NCBI GenBank assembly: GCA_902825985.1
Contig: CADEDC010000052.1
Span: 1 to 43,510, forward strand
Reading direction: 5' to 3'
DNA length: 43,510 nt
DNA from: an uncultured Acidobacteriota bacterium
Lineage (GTDB): Bacteria; Acidobacteriota; Vicinamibacteria; Vicinamibacterales; CAVVIG01
Shown here: positions 1 through 12,557 of the stretch, in pieces
Layout: each line of letters begins with the position of its first letter
How positions within the stretch are numbered: the first letter of the stretch is position 1
The notes under the pieces: generated by a model
Seen by the model: the letters and a program-made list of their open reading frames with translations, nothing else
Databases searched by the model: none
What the model was told of the DNA's origin: nothing
Program-made: the position numbers and the translations under genes

Positions 1-1044
<1,044 letters not shown>

Positions 1045-1046
1045 TC

Positions 1047-1478
1047 GTGGCGACCGGAGACATCCCCGGAAAGCTGCATCTGCAGGTCGTCTCGGCCGAT
1101 CGTTCCCTGGTGGACGCGCAGGTCGACGAGGTCGAGATCCCGGGCGCCGAAGGCTACTTCGGCGTCCTCCCGGGACACACGCCACTGCTGTCGACGCTCG
1201 GTGCCGGTGAACTCTGGTACCGCATCGGTTCGGAGAAGACCTATCTGGCGGTCGCCCTCGGCTTCGCCGAAGTGCAGCCCGATCGCGTGACGGTGCTCGC
1301 GCAGATCGCCGAGCGGGCCGAGGAGATCGACACGGCTCGCGCCGAGGCCGCCAAACGGCGGGCCGAAGAGCGCCTGAACCGGCCGCTGCAGGACATCGAC
1401 TTCGAGCGCGCCCGCATCGCGATGATGAAGTCGCTCATCCGGCTCCAGGTTGCCACCCGGGTTCGCCTCCGATCGTAA
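1047..1478 (+). CDS. atpC: F1F0 ATP synthase subunit epsilon
   Basis: Epsilon subunit of the F1 central stalk, which couples rotation to catalysis and can inhibit ATP hydrolysis. The 143-residue length is normal. The N-terminal beta-sandwich shows the family pattern, with VDEVEIPGAEGYFGVLPGHTPLL at about residues 28-50. The C-terminal half is a charged helical hairpin rich in Ala, Glu and Arg (about 90-135). The start is GTG two bases after the atpD stop, consistent with translational coupling. It is the last gene of the atp operon here: a large hairpin follows seven bases after the stop, and the next gene belongs to another pathway. Confidence 0.96.
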   Translation: MATGDIPGKLHLQVVSADRSLVDAQVDEVEIPGAEGYFGVLPGHTPLLSTLGAGELWYRIGSEKTYLAVALGFAEVQPDRVTVLAQIAERAEEIDTARAEAAKRRAEERLNRPLQDIDFERARIAMMKSLIRLQVATRVRLRS

Positions 1479-1484
1479 GACAAT

Positions 1485-1527
1485 GGCAGGAAACCGGGTT
1501 GCGCCGCCCGCAATCCCGTATCCTGCC
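1485..1527 (+). terminator. Large hairpin after atpC, probable operon end
   Basis: A long imperfect stem: GGCAGGA (1485-1491) pairs with TCCTGCC (1521-1527), CGGG (1495-1498) with CCCG (1515-1518) and TTGCG (1499-1503) with CGCAA (1509-1513), closing a CCGCC loop. There is one small internal loop and one bulge. No U-run follows, so it is not a textbook intrinsic terminator, but its place between the atp operon and an unrelated exporter supports a transcript-end or mRNA 3'-stabilising role. Confidence 0.6.
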
Positions 1528-1547
1528 GGCCTGCCAGATCGGGAGTG

Positions 1548-2342
1548 ATGTTCAGCAACCTGTACCAACTGCTCCGCTATCGCGGGCTCGTCCAAAGCCT
1601 CGTCGCGCGTGAGCTGAAGGCGCGCTACCGGGGATCCGTCCTCGGCTTCCTGTGGTCCTTCATCAACCCGCTGTTACTGCTCGGCATCTACTCCTTCATC
1701 TTCACCACGATCATGCCGAACCGCGTCGAGGGGGTGCAGCCCTACGCGCTGTTCATGCTGTGCGGCATCCTGCCGTGGACCTGGTTCGCGGCGTCGCTGA
1801 CCGAAGCGTCGGGTTCCCTCATCGCCGGCGGCAATCTGATCAAGAAGGTGCTGTTTCCGGCGGAGGTGCTGCCGATCGTGAGCGTGCTGGCGAACATGGT
1901 TCATTTCGCCCTCGCCCTGCCCATCGTCGTCATCTTCCTCGTGCTGTACCAGCACCCGCCGGACCTCGCCGGGCTGATCTGGTTCCCGGTCGCGGTGATC
2001 GTCCAGCTGATCTTCACCACCGGCCTGGCGCTGGTACTCGCGGCGATGACGGTGCACTTCCGCGACATCCGGGACATCCTGGCGAACCTGCTGATGCTCT
2101 GGTTCTTCGCGACGCCGATCATCTACCCGTGGTCGCAGAAGGAGATGGAGGCCTACCGCCGCCTCTTCAACCTCAATCCGTTCACCCACCTCGCGGTCAC
2201 CTACCAGGAAGTGCTGTTCTTTCCGGGACCGGTCGGCCACTGGCGCTGGCTGCTGGCGCTCGGTGTCGCCTCGGTCCTCGTGTTCCTCGCCGGCTACTGG
2301 CTGTTCGACCGCCTGCGTGACTCGTTCGCGGAGGTCGTGTGA
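1548..2342 (+). CDS. Polysaccharide/O-antigen ABC exporter, permease (Wzm type)
   Basis: Inner-membrane permease of the ABC-2 family (Wzm/RfbD/KpsM/TagG type), which exports a lipid-linked polysaccharide with the ATPase encoded next. The 264-residue protein starts with an amphipathic segment and the family-typical RELKARYRGSVLGFLWSFINPLL (about residues 22-44), followed by about six hydrophobic segments and the conserved RDIRDI and LNPFTH stretches. I chose ATG 1548; an in-frame GTG sits immediately before it (1545). The only purine-rich stretch, GGGAG at 1541-1545, is close for either. The stop overlaps the next start by four bases (GTGA), so both subunits are probably translated together. 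No glycosyltransferase is visible nearby, so the exported glycan cannot be named. Confidence 0.92.
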   Translation: MFSNLYQLLRYRGLVQSLVARELKARYRGSVLGFLWSFINPLLLLGIYSFIFTTIMPNRVEGVQPYALFMLCGILPWTWFAASLTEASGSLIAGGNLIKKVLFPAEVLPIVSVLANMVHFALALPIVVIFLVLYQHPPDLAGLIWFPVAVIVQLIFTTGLALVLAAMTVHFRDIRDILANLLMLWFFATPIIYPWSQKEMEAYRRLFNLNPFTHLAVTYQEVLFFPGPVGHWRWLLALGVASVLVFLAGYWLFDRLRDSFAEVV

Positions 2343-3724
2343 CGACACCGGCGATCGAGCTGAAGAACGTCTCGAAGATCTATCGCCGCTACGGCGGCCG
2401 CCAGTTCGCGACGCTCAAGAGCGCCCTGCTGCAGCGCAGTGTCCTGCGCGACCTGAACCCGACCGACACCTTTCCGGCGCTGCAGGACGTGTCGTTCACG
2501 GTGCAGCCCGGCATCACCTACGGCGTGATCGGCCGCAACGGCTCGGGCAAGAGCACGGCGCTCAAGCTGGTCGCCGGCATCACGAAGCCGACGAGCGGCA
2601 CGGTCAGCGTCCGCGGCCGGGTCTCGGCACTGATCGAGCTGGGCGCCGGCTTCCACCCGGAGATCTCCGGCCGTGAGAACGTCTTCATCAACGGCATCAT
2701 GCTCGGCCTGTCGAAGCGCGAGATTGCGGAGCGTTTCGATGAGATCGTGGAGTTTGCCGAGCTCGAGAACTTCATCGACGCGCCGGTCAAGACCTATTCG
2801 TCCGGCATGTACATGCGACTCGGCTTCGCGGTGGCGATTCATGTCGATCCCGACCTGCTCCTCGTCGACGAGGTGCTCGCGGTCGGCGACGAGGGGTTCA
2901 CCCACAAATGTCTCGACAAGTTCGCGGAGTTCCGGCGCCGCGGCAAGACGATCCTCCTCGTCACCCATTCGCTCGGCGTCGTCGAGCGCTTCTGTGACGA
3001 GGCGCTCTGGCTCGACCATGGACGGGCGCGCGCGCACGGCGATCCGAAGCGCGTGGTCGACGCCTACCTGACGGCCGTCGAAGAGGGCGAAGAGGAACTG
3101 CTGGCGACGACGACCGCCCGGGCCGTGGCGGCCGCGTCGAACGTCGCCGGAGAAGCACCGGTTCCGACTGCCGGTGAGTCAGCGGCGCCGGCGGCGCCAG
3201 CCGCGACCGCGGCGCCGGCGAACGACGAGGCCCAGCCGGAAGGCGGCATCCAGGACATGTTCCTGGCCAGCGAAGGACGCTGGGGCTCGCGCGAAGTCGA
3301 GATCAGCAAGGTCGATCTCCTCGGCAGGGACGGCGAACCGTCCTTTGTCTTCCATTCCGGGGATCCGATGGCGATCCGCCTCGCCGTGAAGGCCGCAGCG
3401 CCCGTCGACGACTTCGTCTTCGGCATCAGCCTGTTCAATGCCGAGGGCGTCTGCTGCTACGGCACCAACACCTATATCGAAGAGATGAGCCCGGGGCGGC
3501 TCGACGGCGAGGTCAGCGTCCTGTTCGAGGTGGCGGCGCTCGACCTCGTCGAAGGGACGTACAAGATCGATGTCGCGGTGCACAAGCGCGATGGCTATCC
3601 GTACGACTACCACAGGCTGCTCTACACGTTCCGCGTGAAGTCGCGTACCCACGACGTCGGTATCTACCGCCCGGCTCACCGCTGGTCCTTCACCGGTACC
3701 GTGACCTTCAGCACGCCGGAGTGA
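2339..3724 (+). CDS. Polysaccharide/O-antigen ABC exporter, ATPase (Wzt type)
   Basis: ATP-binding subunit that powers export of the undecaprenyl-linked glycan with the upstream permease. Its 461 residues divide into a nucleotide-binding domain (about 1-245), a low-complexity Ala/Pro/Glu linker (about 245-310) and a C-terminal beta-sandwich of the Wzt_C kind (about 315-461). Visible motifs are Walker [10 protein letters not shown] (65-73), signature [11 protein letters not shown] (from 154), Walker B LLLVDE (173-178) and the switch His in LLVTH (210). In characterised systems the C-terminal domain reads the capped end of the glycan, so this exporter is likely of the capped-substrate type; that is family knowledge, not seen here. 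GTG start in a GTGA overlap with the permease stop. Confidence 0.93.
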   Translation: MTTPAIELKNVSKIYRRYGGRQFATLKSALLQRSVLRDLNPTDTFPALQDVSFTVQPGITYGVIGRNGSGKSTALKLVAGITKPTSGTVSVRGRVSALIELGAGFHPEISGRENVFINGIMLGLSKREIAERFDEIVEFAELENFIDAPVKTYSSGMYMRLGFAVAIHVDPDLLLVDEVLAVGDEGFTHKCLDKFAEFRRRGKTILLVTHSLGVVERFCDEALWLDHGRARAHGDPKRVVDAYLTAVEEGEEELLATTTARAVAAASNVAGEAPVPTAGESAAPAAPAATAAPANDEAQPEGGIQDMFLASEGRWGSREVEISKVDLLGRDGEPSFVFHSGDPMAIRLAVKAAAPVDDFVFGISLFNAEGVCCYGTNTYIEEMSPGRLDGEVSVLFEVAALDLVEGTYKIDVAVHKRDGYPYDYHRLLYTFRVKSRTHDVGIYRPAHRWSFTGTVTFSTPE

Positions 3725-3734
3725 GGCGGCTCCG

Positions 3735-4250
3735 ATGAGCGGCACCACAGCCATGTCATTGATGAGCGTTGGCGAGGCAACGCGCTGGGCGGGTGACCTG
3801 CGCATCCGCGGCCGGTCGGTTGTCTTCACCAACGGGGTCTTCGACCTGTTGCACCCCGGACACGTGCGCTACCTCGCCGACGCCCGCCGTCTCGGCGACG
3901 CGCTGGTCGTCGGCCTCAATGGCGATCGATCGGTGCGGGCGAACAAGGGGCCCGGCCGCCCGCTCACTCCGGAGCGCGAGCGCGCCGAGCTGTTGAGCGC
4001 GCTCGATTGCGTCGACGCGGTGGTCCTCTTCGACGACGACACTCCACACGCTCTCATTGCCGCGTTGCAGCCGGATGTCCTCGTCAAGGGCGCCGACTGG
4101 GCCGTCGACGCCATCGTCGGACGCGATATCGTCGAGGCTCGCGGCGGCCGCGTCGTCCGGATTCCGGTCGAACAGGGCTACTCGACGAGCGCCCTGGTGG
4201 AGCGCATCCGACAGCGGCCGGCGTCCGGCTCTTCCGCTGCGTCGAGCTAG
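3735..4250 (+). CDS. D-glycero-beta-D-manno-heptose 1-phosphate adenylyltransferase (RfaE2/HldE C-terminal type)
   Basis: Nucleotidyltransferase of the cytidylyltransferase-like fold, expected to make ADP-heptose from heptose 1-phosphate for LPS core or other surface glycans. The 171-residue protein has the nucleotide-binding [17 protein letters not shown] with its HxGH motif (HPGH, 40-43), the [15 protein letters not shown] loop and the C-terminal STSALVERI. It is a stand-alone second domain, as in organisms with separate RfaE1 and RfaE2; no kinase domain is present or encoded nearby. It follows the Wzm/Wzt pair by ten bases, so an envelope-glycan operon is likely. In-frame ATGs at codons 7 and 10 are alternative starts. 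Other members of the fold use glycerol phosphate, but the sequence reads most like RfaE2. Confidence 0.9.
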   Translation: MSGTTAMSLMSVGEATRWAGDLRIRGRSVVFTNGVFDLLHPGHVRYLADARRLGDALVVGLNGDRSVRANKGPGRPLTPERERAELLSALDCVDAVVLFDDDTPHALIAALQPDVLVKGADWAVDAIVGRDIVEARGGRVVRIPVEQGYSTSALVERIRQRPASGSSAASS

Positions 4251-4258
4251 GCGTTTGT

Positions 4259-4293
4259 TACACTGAAAGTTCGCCCTTTTCGAAACAGCGAAC
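4259..4293 (+). promoter_or_regulatory. Possible -10 box and leader hairpin before mfd
   Basis: TACACT at 4259-4264 resembles a -10 hexamer, but no convincing -35 lies at the right distance. An inverted repeat GTTCGC (4269-4274) / GCGAAC (4288-4293) with a 13-base loop ends three bases before the GTG start and occupies the place of a Shine-Dalgarno site, which is not visible. It could be an operator or a leader hairpin. Weak evidence. Confidence 0.25.
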
Positions 4294-4296
4294 GCC

Positions 4297-7878
<3,582 letters not shown>

Positions 7879-7893
7879 AGCCGCCGCGGGCGG

Positions 7894-7923
7894 TTGGCCG
7901 CTCTGCACCCAGTACTGTAAGAT
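7894..7923 (+). promoter_or_regulatory. Putative sigma-70-type promoter for the SurA-like gene
   Basis: TTGGCC (7894-7899) and TAAGAT (7918-7923) are separated by 18 bases in the 67-base gap after mfd. The next in-frame start, ATG 7922, would lie inside the -10 box, which supports use of ATG 7946. Motif match only. Confidence 0.4.
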
Positions 7924-7945
7924 GTTTAGAACTAAGAGCTTACAA

Positions 7946-9001
7946 ATGACAAACCGAACCAGACTCACGACGTGTGTCGCCCTGCTGCTGGTCGCCGTCT
8001 CCGCGGTCGCCGGCCGGGCCGAGATCATCGAGCAGATTCTGGTGAAGGTGAACGGGGAGATCTTCACGAAGACGGACCTCGAAACGCGGCAGGTGGCCGC
8101 GCTGCGCGGCATGGGGAAGGACGTCGATCCAAGCGACACCCAGCTCAGACAGATGCTCGACGAAATCACGCCAGACCTTCTGGTCAATGTCATCGACGAG
8201 ATGCTGATCGTCCAGCGGGGGAAGGAACTCGGCTACCGCCTGGGCGACGAGCAATTCACGTCGATCCTCGACAGCATCAAGAAGGACAACAAGATCGAGT
8301 CGGAAGAGCAGTTCCAGGCGGCGTTGAAGCAGGAGAACATGACGCTCGCCGACCTGCGCAAGCAGCTCGAGCGGCAGATGATCGTGTCGCGGGTCCAGCA
8401 GAACGAAGTGATGGGCAAGATTGCCGTGTCCGACGAAGAGGCGCGGCGCTACTACGACAGCCATCAGGCGGAGTTCACGTCGCCGCAGTCGATTACCCTG
8501 CGGGAGGTCTTCGTCTCGGTACCCGGCGACGGGAAGAGCGTCAACGTCGGACTCGACGAAGAAGCTCGAGACAAGGCGACGAAGATCCGCGAACGGGCGC
8601 TCGCCGGCGAAAGCTTCGAGCAGCTCGCCGCCGAGCTGTCGGACGCCCCATCGAAGGCGAATGCCGGTCTGATTGGCCCGCTCAACCTCAACGACGTGTC
8701 GTCCGAACTGCGCACGCTGATCGCGTCCATGAAGGTCGGACAGCTCACCGAGGTCATGCGCTCGCCGCGCGGCTACCAGGTGCTCAAGCTCGAGTCGATG
8801 ACGGCGCCGGAAACCCGCGCCTTCGACGACGCGAAGAACGACATCAGCAACCGCGTCTTCACGGACAAACGCCGCATCGAGTTCCAGAAGTACCTCGATC
8901 GGTTGCGGACGGAAGCCATCATCGAGTGGAAGAATCAGGACGTGCAGAAGGCCTACGAACAGGGGCTCGAGAAGGCCAAGGCCGCACCCGCGACCCAGTA
9001 G
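7946..9001 (+). CDS. SurA-like periplasmic peptidyl-prolyl isomerase/chaperone
   Basis: Predicted exported chaperone that escorts outer-membrane proteins and may catalyse prolyl isomerisation. From ATG 7946 it has 351 residues: a signal peptide (hydrophobic core CVALLLVAVSAVA, cleavage near GRA), an N-terminal SurA-N-like helical domain that opens with VNGEIFTKTDLE, one parvulin/PpiC domain (about 175-290, with SITLREVFVSV and GYQVLKLES) and a helical C-terminal return segment. E. coli SurA has two parvulin domains; one is common in other phyla. An upstream ATG at 7922 would add eight residues and break the signal peptide layout. A NusG paralogue follows after 14 bases. A PrsA/PpiD-type foldase is the alternative, but no N-terminal anchor is seen. 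Confidence 0.86.
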   Translation: MTNRTRLTTCVALLLVAVSAVAGRAEIIEQILVKVNGEIFTKTDLETRQVAALRGMGKDVDPSDTQLRQMLDEITPDLLVNVIDEMLIVQRGKELGYRLGDEQFTSILDSIKKDNKIESEEQFQAALKQENMTLADLRKQLERQMIVSRVQQNEVMGKIAVSDEEARRYYDSHQAEFTSPQSITLREVFVSVPGDGKSVNVGLDEEARDKATKIRERALAGESFEQLAAELSDAPSKANAGLIGPLNLNDVSSELRTLIASMKVGQLTEVMRSPRGYQVLKLESMTAPETRAFDDAKNDISNRVFTDKRRIEFQKYLDRLRTEAIIEWKNQDVQKAYEQGLEKAKAAPATQ

Positions 9002-9015
9002 GGCGCGTTCCCCCG

Positions 9016-9525
9016 ATGACCGCTACTCCCTCCGCCGAGCACTGGTACGCCATCTGGACCCGGTCGCGCCACGAAGCGGTGGTGCGCGATCAGCTGCGCG
9101 ACCGACAGTTCGACGTGTTTCTCCCGACCATCACCCGCTGGAGCCGCTGGAAGGATCGCAAGAAGAAGATCGACTGGCCGCTGTTTCCCGGCTATTGCTT
9201 CGCGAAGTTCGATGTCGCCGACACGCTGCAGGTTCAGAAGTGCAACGGCGTCGTCAGCATCGTGTCGTTCGAAGGACGTCCGGCGCCGATTGACGACCGC
9301 GAGCTGGACAACATCCGTGTGCTGGTCGGCAGCGACCTGCAGTACGACCCGTGCCCGATGCTGAAGGAGGGGTCGATGGTCGAAGTCGTCGGCGGTCCGC
9401 TCCGCGGCGTGGTCGGCCGGTTGCTGCGCAAGGACGGCAGTCGCGCCCGGCTGGTCCTGTCGGTCGACCTCATTGGACAGGCGGTCTCCGTCGAAGTCGA
9501 CGCCGCCGACGTTCGTTCCTACTGA
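9016..9525 (+). CDS. NusG-family transcription elongation/antitermination paralogue
   Basis: Specialised NusG-like factor that would bind RNA polymerase and alter pausing or termination at selected operons. The 169-residue protein has an N-terminal NGN domain (WYAIWTRSRHEAVVRDQL at about 10-27, then the PLFPGYCFAKFD segment) and a C-terminal KOW domain (VEVVGGPLRGVVGRLLRK, about 119-136). The single-domain pair and the RfaH/UpxY/LoaP-like spacing distinguish it from housekeeping NusG, which is normally next to secE and the rplKA genes; none are here. Paralogues of this kind often serve surface-polysaccharide or secretion operons, so its place upstream of a lipoprotein and beta-barrel is suggestive. 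It starts at ATG 9016, and dusB begins four bases after its stop. Confidence 0.88.
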   Translation: MTATPSAEHWYAIWTRSRHEAVVRDQLRDRQFDVFLPTITRWSRWKDRKKKIDWPLFPGYCFAKFDVADTLQVQKCNGVVSIVSFEGRPAPIDDRELDNIRVLVGSDLQYDPCPMLKEGSMVEVVGGPLRGVVGRLLRKDGSRARLVLSVDLIGQAVSVEVDAADVRSY

Positions 9526-9529
9526 CACC

Positions 9530-10591
9530 ATGAAGATCGGTCCGGTCGCCCTCCCGTCTCCGTTCGTCATCGCGCCGATGGCCGGCATGACCGACACGGC
9601 GTTCCGTCGTCTGGTCAAGAGACAAGGCGGTTGCGGACTGGTCGTCAGCGAGATGGTCAGCTCGGAGGGACTGGTACGCGGCATCGATCGCACGCTCGAG
9701 TACGCGGAGTTCACCGAAGAAGAGCGCCCGGTGTCGATTCAGATCTTCGGTGGGGATCCGTCGAGGATGGCGGAAGCCGCCCGTATCGTCGAGGGAATTG
9801 GCGCCGATATAGTCGACGTGAACATGGGCTGCCCGGTGCCGAAGATCGCGAAGCACAACGCCGGGTGCAGCCTGATGCGCGAGCCCGGACAGGCGGCGAG
9901 CGTGATTGCCGCGATGGCGAAGGCCGTGAAGATTCCGGTCACCGTGAAAATGCGGGCCGGCTGGAACGACCGCGAGAAGAACGCGCCGGCGCTGGCGAAG
10001 CTGGTCGAGGCGGCGGGCGCCGCCGCAATCGCCGTGCACGGGCGCACGGCGGCACAGAGCTACTCCGGCAGCGCCGACTGGCAGCTGGTGGCCGAGATCG
10101 CCGACCGCCTCGCGATCCCGGTGTTCGGTAGCGGCGACTGCGTCGAGCCGGAGCAGATCCTCGAGCGCATGCGGTCGGGGGTGTCCGGCGTCCTCGTCGG
10201 TCGTGGTGTCCTGCGCAATCCGTGGATCCTGGCGCAGGCGGCCGACCTCTCGGCAGGGCGGCCGGCGCGCGCGGTTTCGCGTGCCGAGCGCGGGCAGTTC
10301 CTGCTCGACTACATCGATCTGCTCCTCGACGAGCGCGTGCACGAGCCCGACGGGTTCCGTCACGCCGCACCGGGCGCCGCGACGCAGGCGCGCCAGGACA
10401 GCCGCCTTTCGCACGAACGATGGGTCATCAACAAGATCCGCGCGCTGGCGACGTACTACACGAAAGGATTCGAGCACGGGGCGCAGTTGCGGACCGCAAT
10501 CAATCGCACGACCTCGCTGGCCGAGCTGCGCGAGTTGATTGCCATGTTCTTCTCGGTGGCCGACCCGACCGCCCTGTTCGCGACCGCGTGA
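9530..10591 (+). CDS. dusB: tRNA-dihydrouridine synthase (DusB family)
   Basis: FMN-dependent NADPH oxidoreductase that reduces uridine to dihydrouridine in tRNA. The 353-residue protein carries the TIM-barrel opening FVIAPMAGMTDTAFRRL, the catalytic cysteine in VNMGCPVPKI (Cys101), KMRAGW at about 156-161, AVHGRTAAQSYSG at about 179-191 and the FMN-phosphate region FGSGD/GVLVGRGVLRNPW. The C-terminal helical domain (about 250-353) binds tRNA in the family. The real start is ATG 9530; a longer frame opens upstream inside the NusG paralogue but adds no conserved sequence. The stop overlaps the following lipoprotein start by one base (TGATG), so these genes are probably co-translated. Confidence 0.95.
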   Translation: MKIGPVALPSPFVIAPMAGMTDTAFRRLVKRQGGCGLVVSEMVSSEGLVRGIDRTLEYAEFTEEERPVSIQIFGGDPSRMAEAARIVEGIGADIVDVNMGCPVPKIAKHNAGCSLMREPGQAASVIAAMAKAVKIPVTVKMRAGWNDREKNAPALAKLVEAAGAAAIAVHGRTAAQSYSGSADWQLVAEIADRLAIPVFGSGDCVEPEQILERMRSGVSGVLVGRGVLRNPWILAQAADLSAGRPARAVSRAERGQFLLDYIDLLLDERVHEPDGFRHAAPGAATQARQDSRLSHERWVINKIRALATYYTKGFEHGAQLRTAINRTTSLAELRELIAMFFSVADPTALFATA

Positions 10592-11253
10592 TGACGCAAG
10601 CGCAGGCCCACCCGGGTCGTGGCTGGACTGTCGCAGGACACGGCATCCCGAAGTCCGCGAGCGCGCTGCTCCTGGTAATGATGGCAGGCGTCGGAAGCGC
10701 CTGCGGCCGGAGCCCGGGCGGGCCGCCGGCCGGCATCGAGCCGGTCTACAACCGTGACAGCGGCGAGCTCACGCTGCTGCGCCGCGACGCCAATCGCAAC
10801 GGGATCGCCGAAACGCAGAGCCATATGCGCGGCACGCAGATCGTCCGGATCGACGTCGATGCCGACGAAGACGGCCGTGTCGAGCGCTGGGAGTACTACG
10901 GTGGCGATCAGCGGCTGCAGAAGGTCGGATTCTCGCGCGCCGGCGACGGACGCGAGGACGCCTGGTCGTTTGCCGATGCGACCGGCGCGGTCGTCCGCAT
11001 CGAGCTCGCCGCCCCGGGCAGCAACCGGGTCACCCGGATCGAGCACTACGAGAACGCCCAGATCGTGCGCGCCGAGGAGGACGGCGACGCCGATGGCGCC
11101 ATCGATCGCTGGGAGTCCTACGATCGCGGCCGGCTCGTGCGACTGGCGTTCGACGAATCCCGCGCCGGTGCACCCACCACCGCCCTCGCCTACCAGGCAG
11201 ACGGCTCGGTTCAGGTCGAGACCCTAAAGGCCGATCTCGACCGCCGCCGATAA
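10591..11253 (+). CDS. Predicted lipoprotein with Asp-rich, EF-hand-like repeats
   Basis: Family not recognised. The 220-residue protein has a positively charged start, a hydrophobic stretch and a lipobox ending GSAC, with Cys38 as the likely lipidated residue. The mature part contains repeated acidic loops followed by an aromatic strand: DANRNG then IAET, DADEDG then RVERWEYY, and DGDADG then AIDRWESY, with a degenerate copy around GDGREDAWSF. The DxDxDG pattern looks like calcium-binding loops of EF-hand or dockerin type. Ca2+ binding and an envelope location are inferences. It overlaps the dusB stop by one base and is followed by an outer-membrane beta-barrel gene after a 77-base gap, so both may serve the cell surface. 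Confidence 0.72.
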   Translation: MTQAQAHPGRGWTVAGHGIPKSASALLLVMMAGVGSACGRSPGGPPAGIEPVYNRDSGELTLLRRDANRNGIAETQSHMRGTQIVRIDVDADEDGRVERWEYYGGDQRLQKVGFSRAGDGREDAWSFADATGAVVRIELAAPGSNRVTRIEHYENAQIVRAEEDGDADGAIDRWESYDRGRLVRLAFDESRAGAPTTALAYQADGSVQVETLKADLDRRR

Positions 11254-11330
11254 GCCGCTCGGACGCTGACCGCTCGCCATGGTGGCGGGCGCGTGCGGAT
11301 GCGCACGCCGCGGCAGCCGAGGACACATCT

Positions 11331-12557
11331 GTGAAGTTCACGACCCGCATGGCCGGCGCCGCGCTGCTCTGGACGGTGCTGTCGCACCGCGTGGCTGACG
11401 CGCAGCTGCTTCCGGCGCCACCGGACACCGGAGCGAGCAGGGTGCAGGTCGGTCCCTTCTGGCTCAAACCGACCCTTGCCCTGACCAACGTCGGCGTCGA
11501 CACGAATCTCTTCAACGAGGCGGATGTCGCGGATCCCCGGCAGGACCTGGCGATGACGTTCTCGCCGCAGACCGAAATCTGGATGCGGATGGGGCGTACC
11601 TGGATGACCGGCCACCTCCGCCAGGACCTGGTCTGGTTCCGCGATTATCGCGACCAGCGTTCGGCGAACGGCACCTACCGCGCCGGCTGGTACGTGCCGC
11701 TGACCCGTCTCTCACTCCTCGCCGAGGGAGGCTATACCCGATCGCGGGAGCGGCCCAATGTCGAGATCGATCTGCGCGCGCCGCGCCGGGAGCGCTTCGG
11801 GACGGTGACGACCGAACTGCGCGCCTGGTCGCGGACCTACGTCGGCGCCCGCATCGAGCGCCGTCTGGTCCAGTACACCGGCAGCGATCGGTTCGGCGGT
11901 CAGAGCCTGCGAGAAGAGCTCGATCGCGCCCGAACCGTCGGTACGGCGACGCTCCGTCACGAGCTGACGCCGATGACCAGTCTCGCCGTCGAGGCGTCGG
12001 TGTCGCGCGACCGCTTCACCTTCTCCTCCGGCCGTGACGCCGACGCGGCGCAGATTGTCGCCGGGTTTCGCTTCGATCCGACCGCCCTGGTCAAGGGCTA
12101 CGCGCTGATTGGATACCAGCGCTTCGCGTGGAGCAGCCCGGACATTCCTGGGTACGGCGGCCCGACCCTCTCGGCCAACCTGTCGTACGTGGCGCGCACG
12201 TCGACCCGCGTCACCCTCGATGCGTTGCGCGACGTCGAGGCGTCATTCGATCCGAACCGGCCCTACTATCTGCAGACCGGCGTGGCGATGACGCTGACGC
12301 AGCGCGTCGTCGGGCCGTTCGATGTCCAGGGCCGCGCCGGTGTCCGGACGCTCGACTACCGTGCCCGAGCTACCGGCGTGGCGTCGCAGTCGGCCCGGCA
12401 GGACCACGTGACGCTGCTGGGTGGGGGCATCGGCTACCGTCTCGGCCGCGACACGCGTCTCGCGGCCGACCTCGAAACGCAGCGTCGGTCGTCGCCACTG
12501 CCGCTGCGCACCTATCAGGGGCAGCGCTTCGGCATGTCGATCACCTGGGCGCCCTAG
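11331..12557 (+). CDS. Predicted outer-membrane beta-barrel protein
   Basis: Family not firmly named; it resembles the large beta-barrel porin-type proteins found near exopolysaccharide genes. The 408 residues start with a signal peptide (AGAALLWTVLSH, cleavage after ADA). They then alternate polar and aromatic/hydrophobic residues in short amphipathic strands, such as KPTLALTNVGVDTNLF and RLSLLAEGGYTRSRE, and end in a terminal strand with Trp near the C-terminus (MSITWAP), the usual outer-membrane signature. Start is GTG 11331 with GAGG at 11319-11322. The last 17 bases overlap the end of the convergent YdcF-like gene. Transport substrate cannot be told from the sequence. Confidence 0.78.
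   Translation: MKFTTRMAGAALLWTVLSHRVADAQLLPAPPDTGASRVQVGPFWLKPTLALTNVGVDTNLFNEADVADPRQDLAMTFSPQTEIWMRMGRTWMTGHLRQDLVWFRDYRDQRSANGTYRAGWYVPLTRLSLLAEGGYTRSRERPNVEIDLRAPRRERFGTVTTELRAWSRTYVGARIERRLVQYTGSDRFGGQSLREELDRARTVGTATLRHELTPMTSLAVEASVSRDRFTFSSGRDADAAQIVAGFRFDPTALVKGYALIGYQRFAWSSPDIPGYGGPTLSANLSYVARTSTRVTLDALRDVEASFDPNRPYYLQTGVAMTLTQRVVGPFDVQGRAGVRTLDYRARATGVASQSARQDHVTLLGGGIGYRLGRDTRLAADLETQRRSSPLPLRTYQGQRFGMSITWAP

Noticed and set aside
11281..11315. GCGTGC/GCACGC inverted repeat after the EF-hand-like lipoprotein as a terminator
   Set aside because: The stem is only six pairs in very GC-rich sequence, with no U-run, and is expected by chance here.
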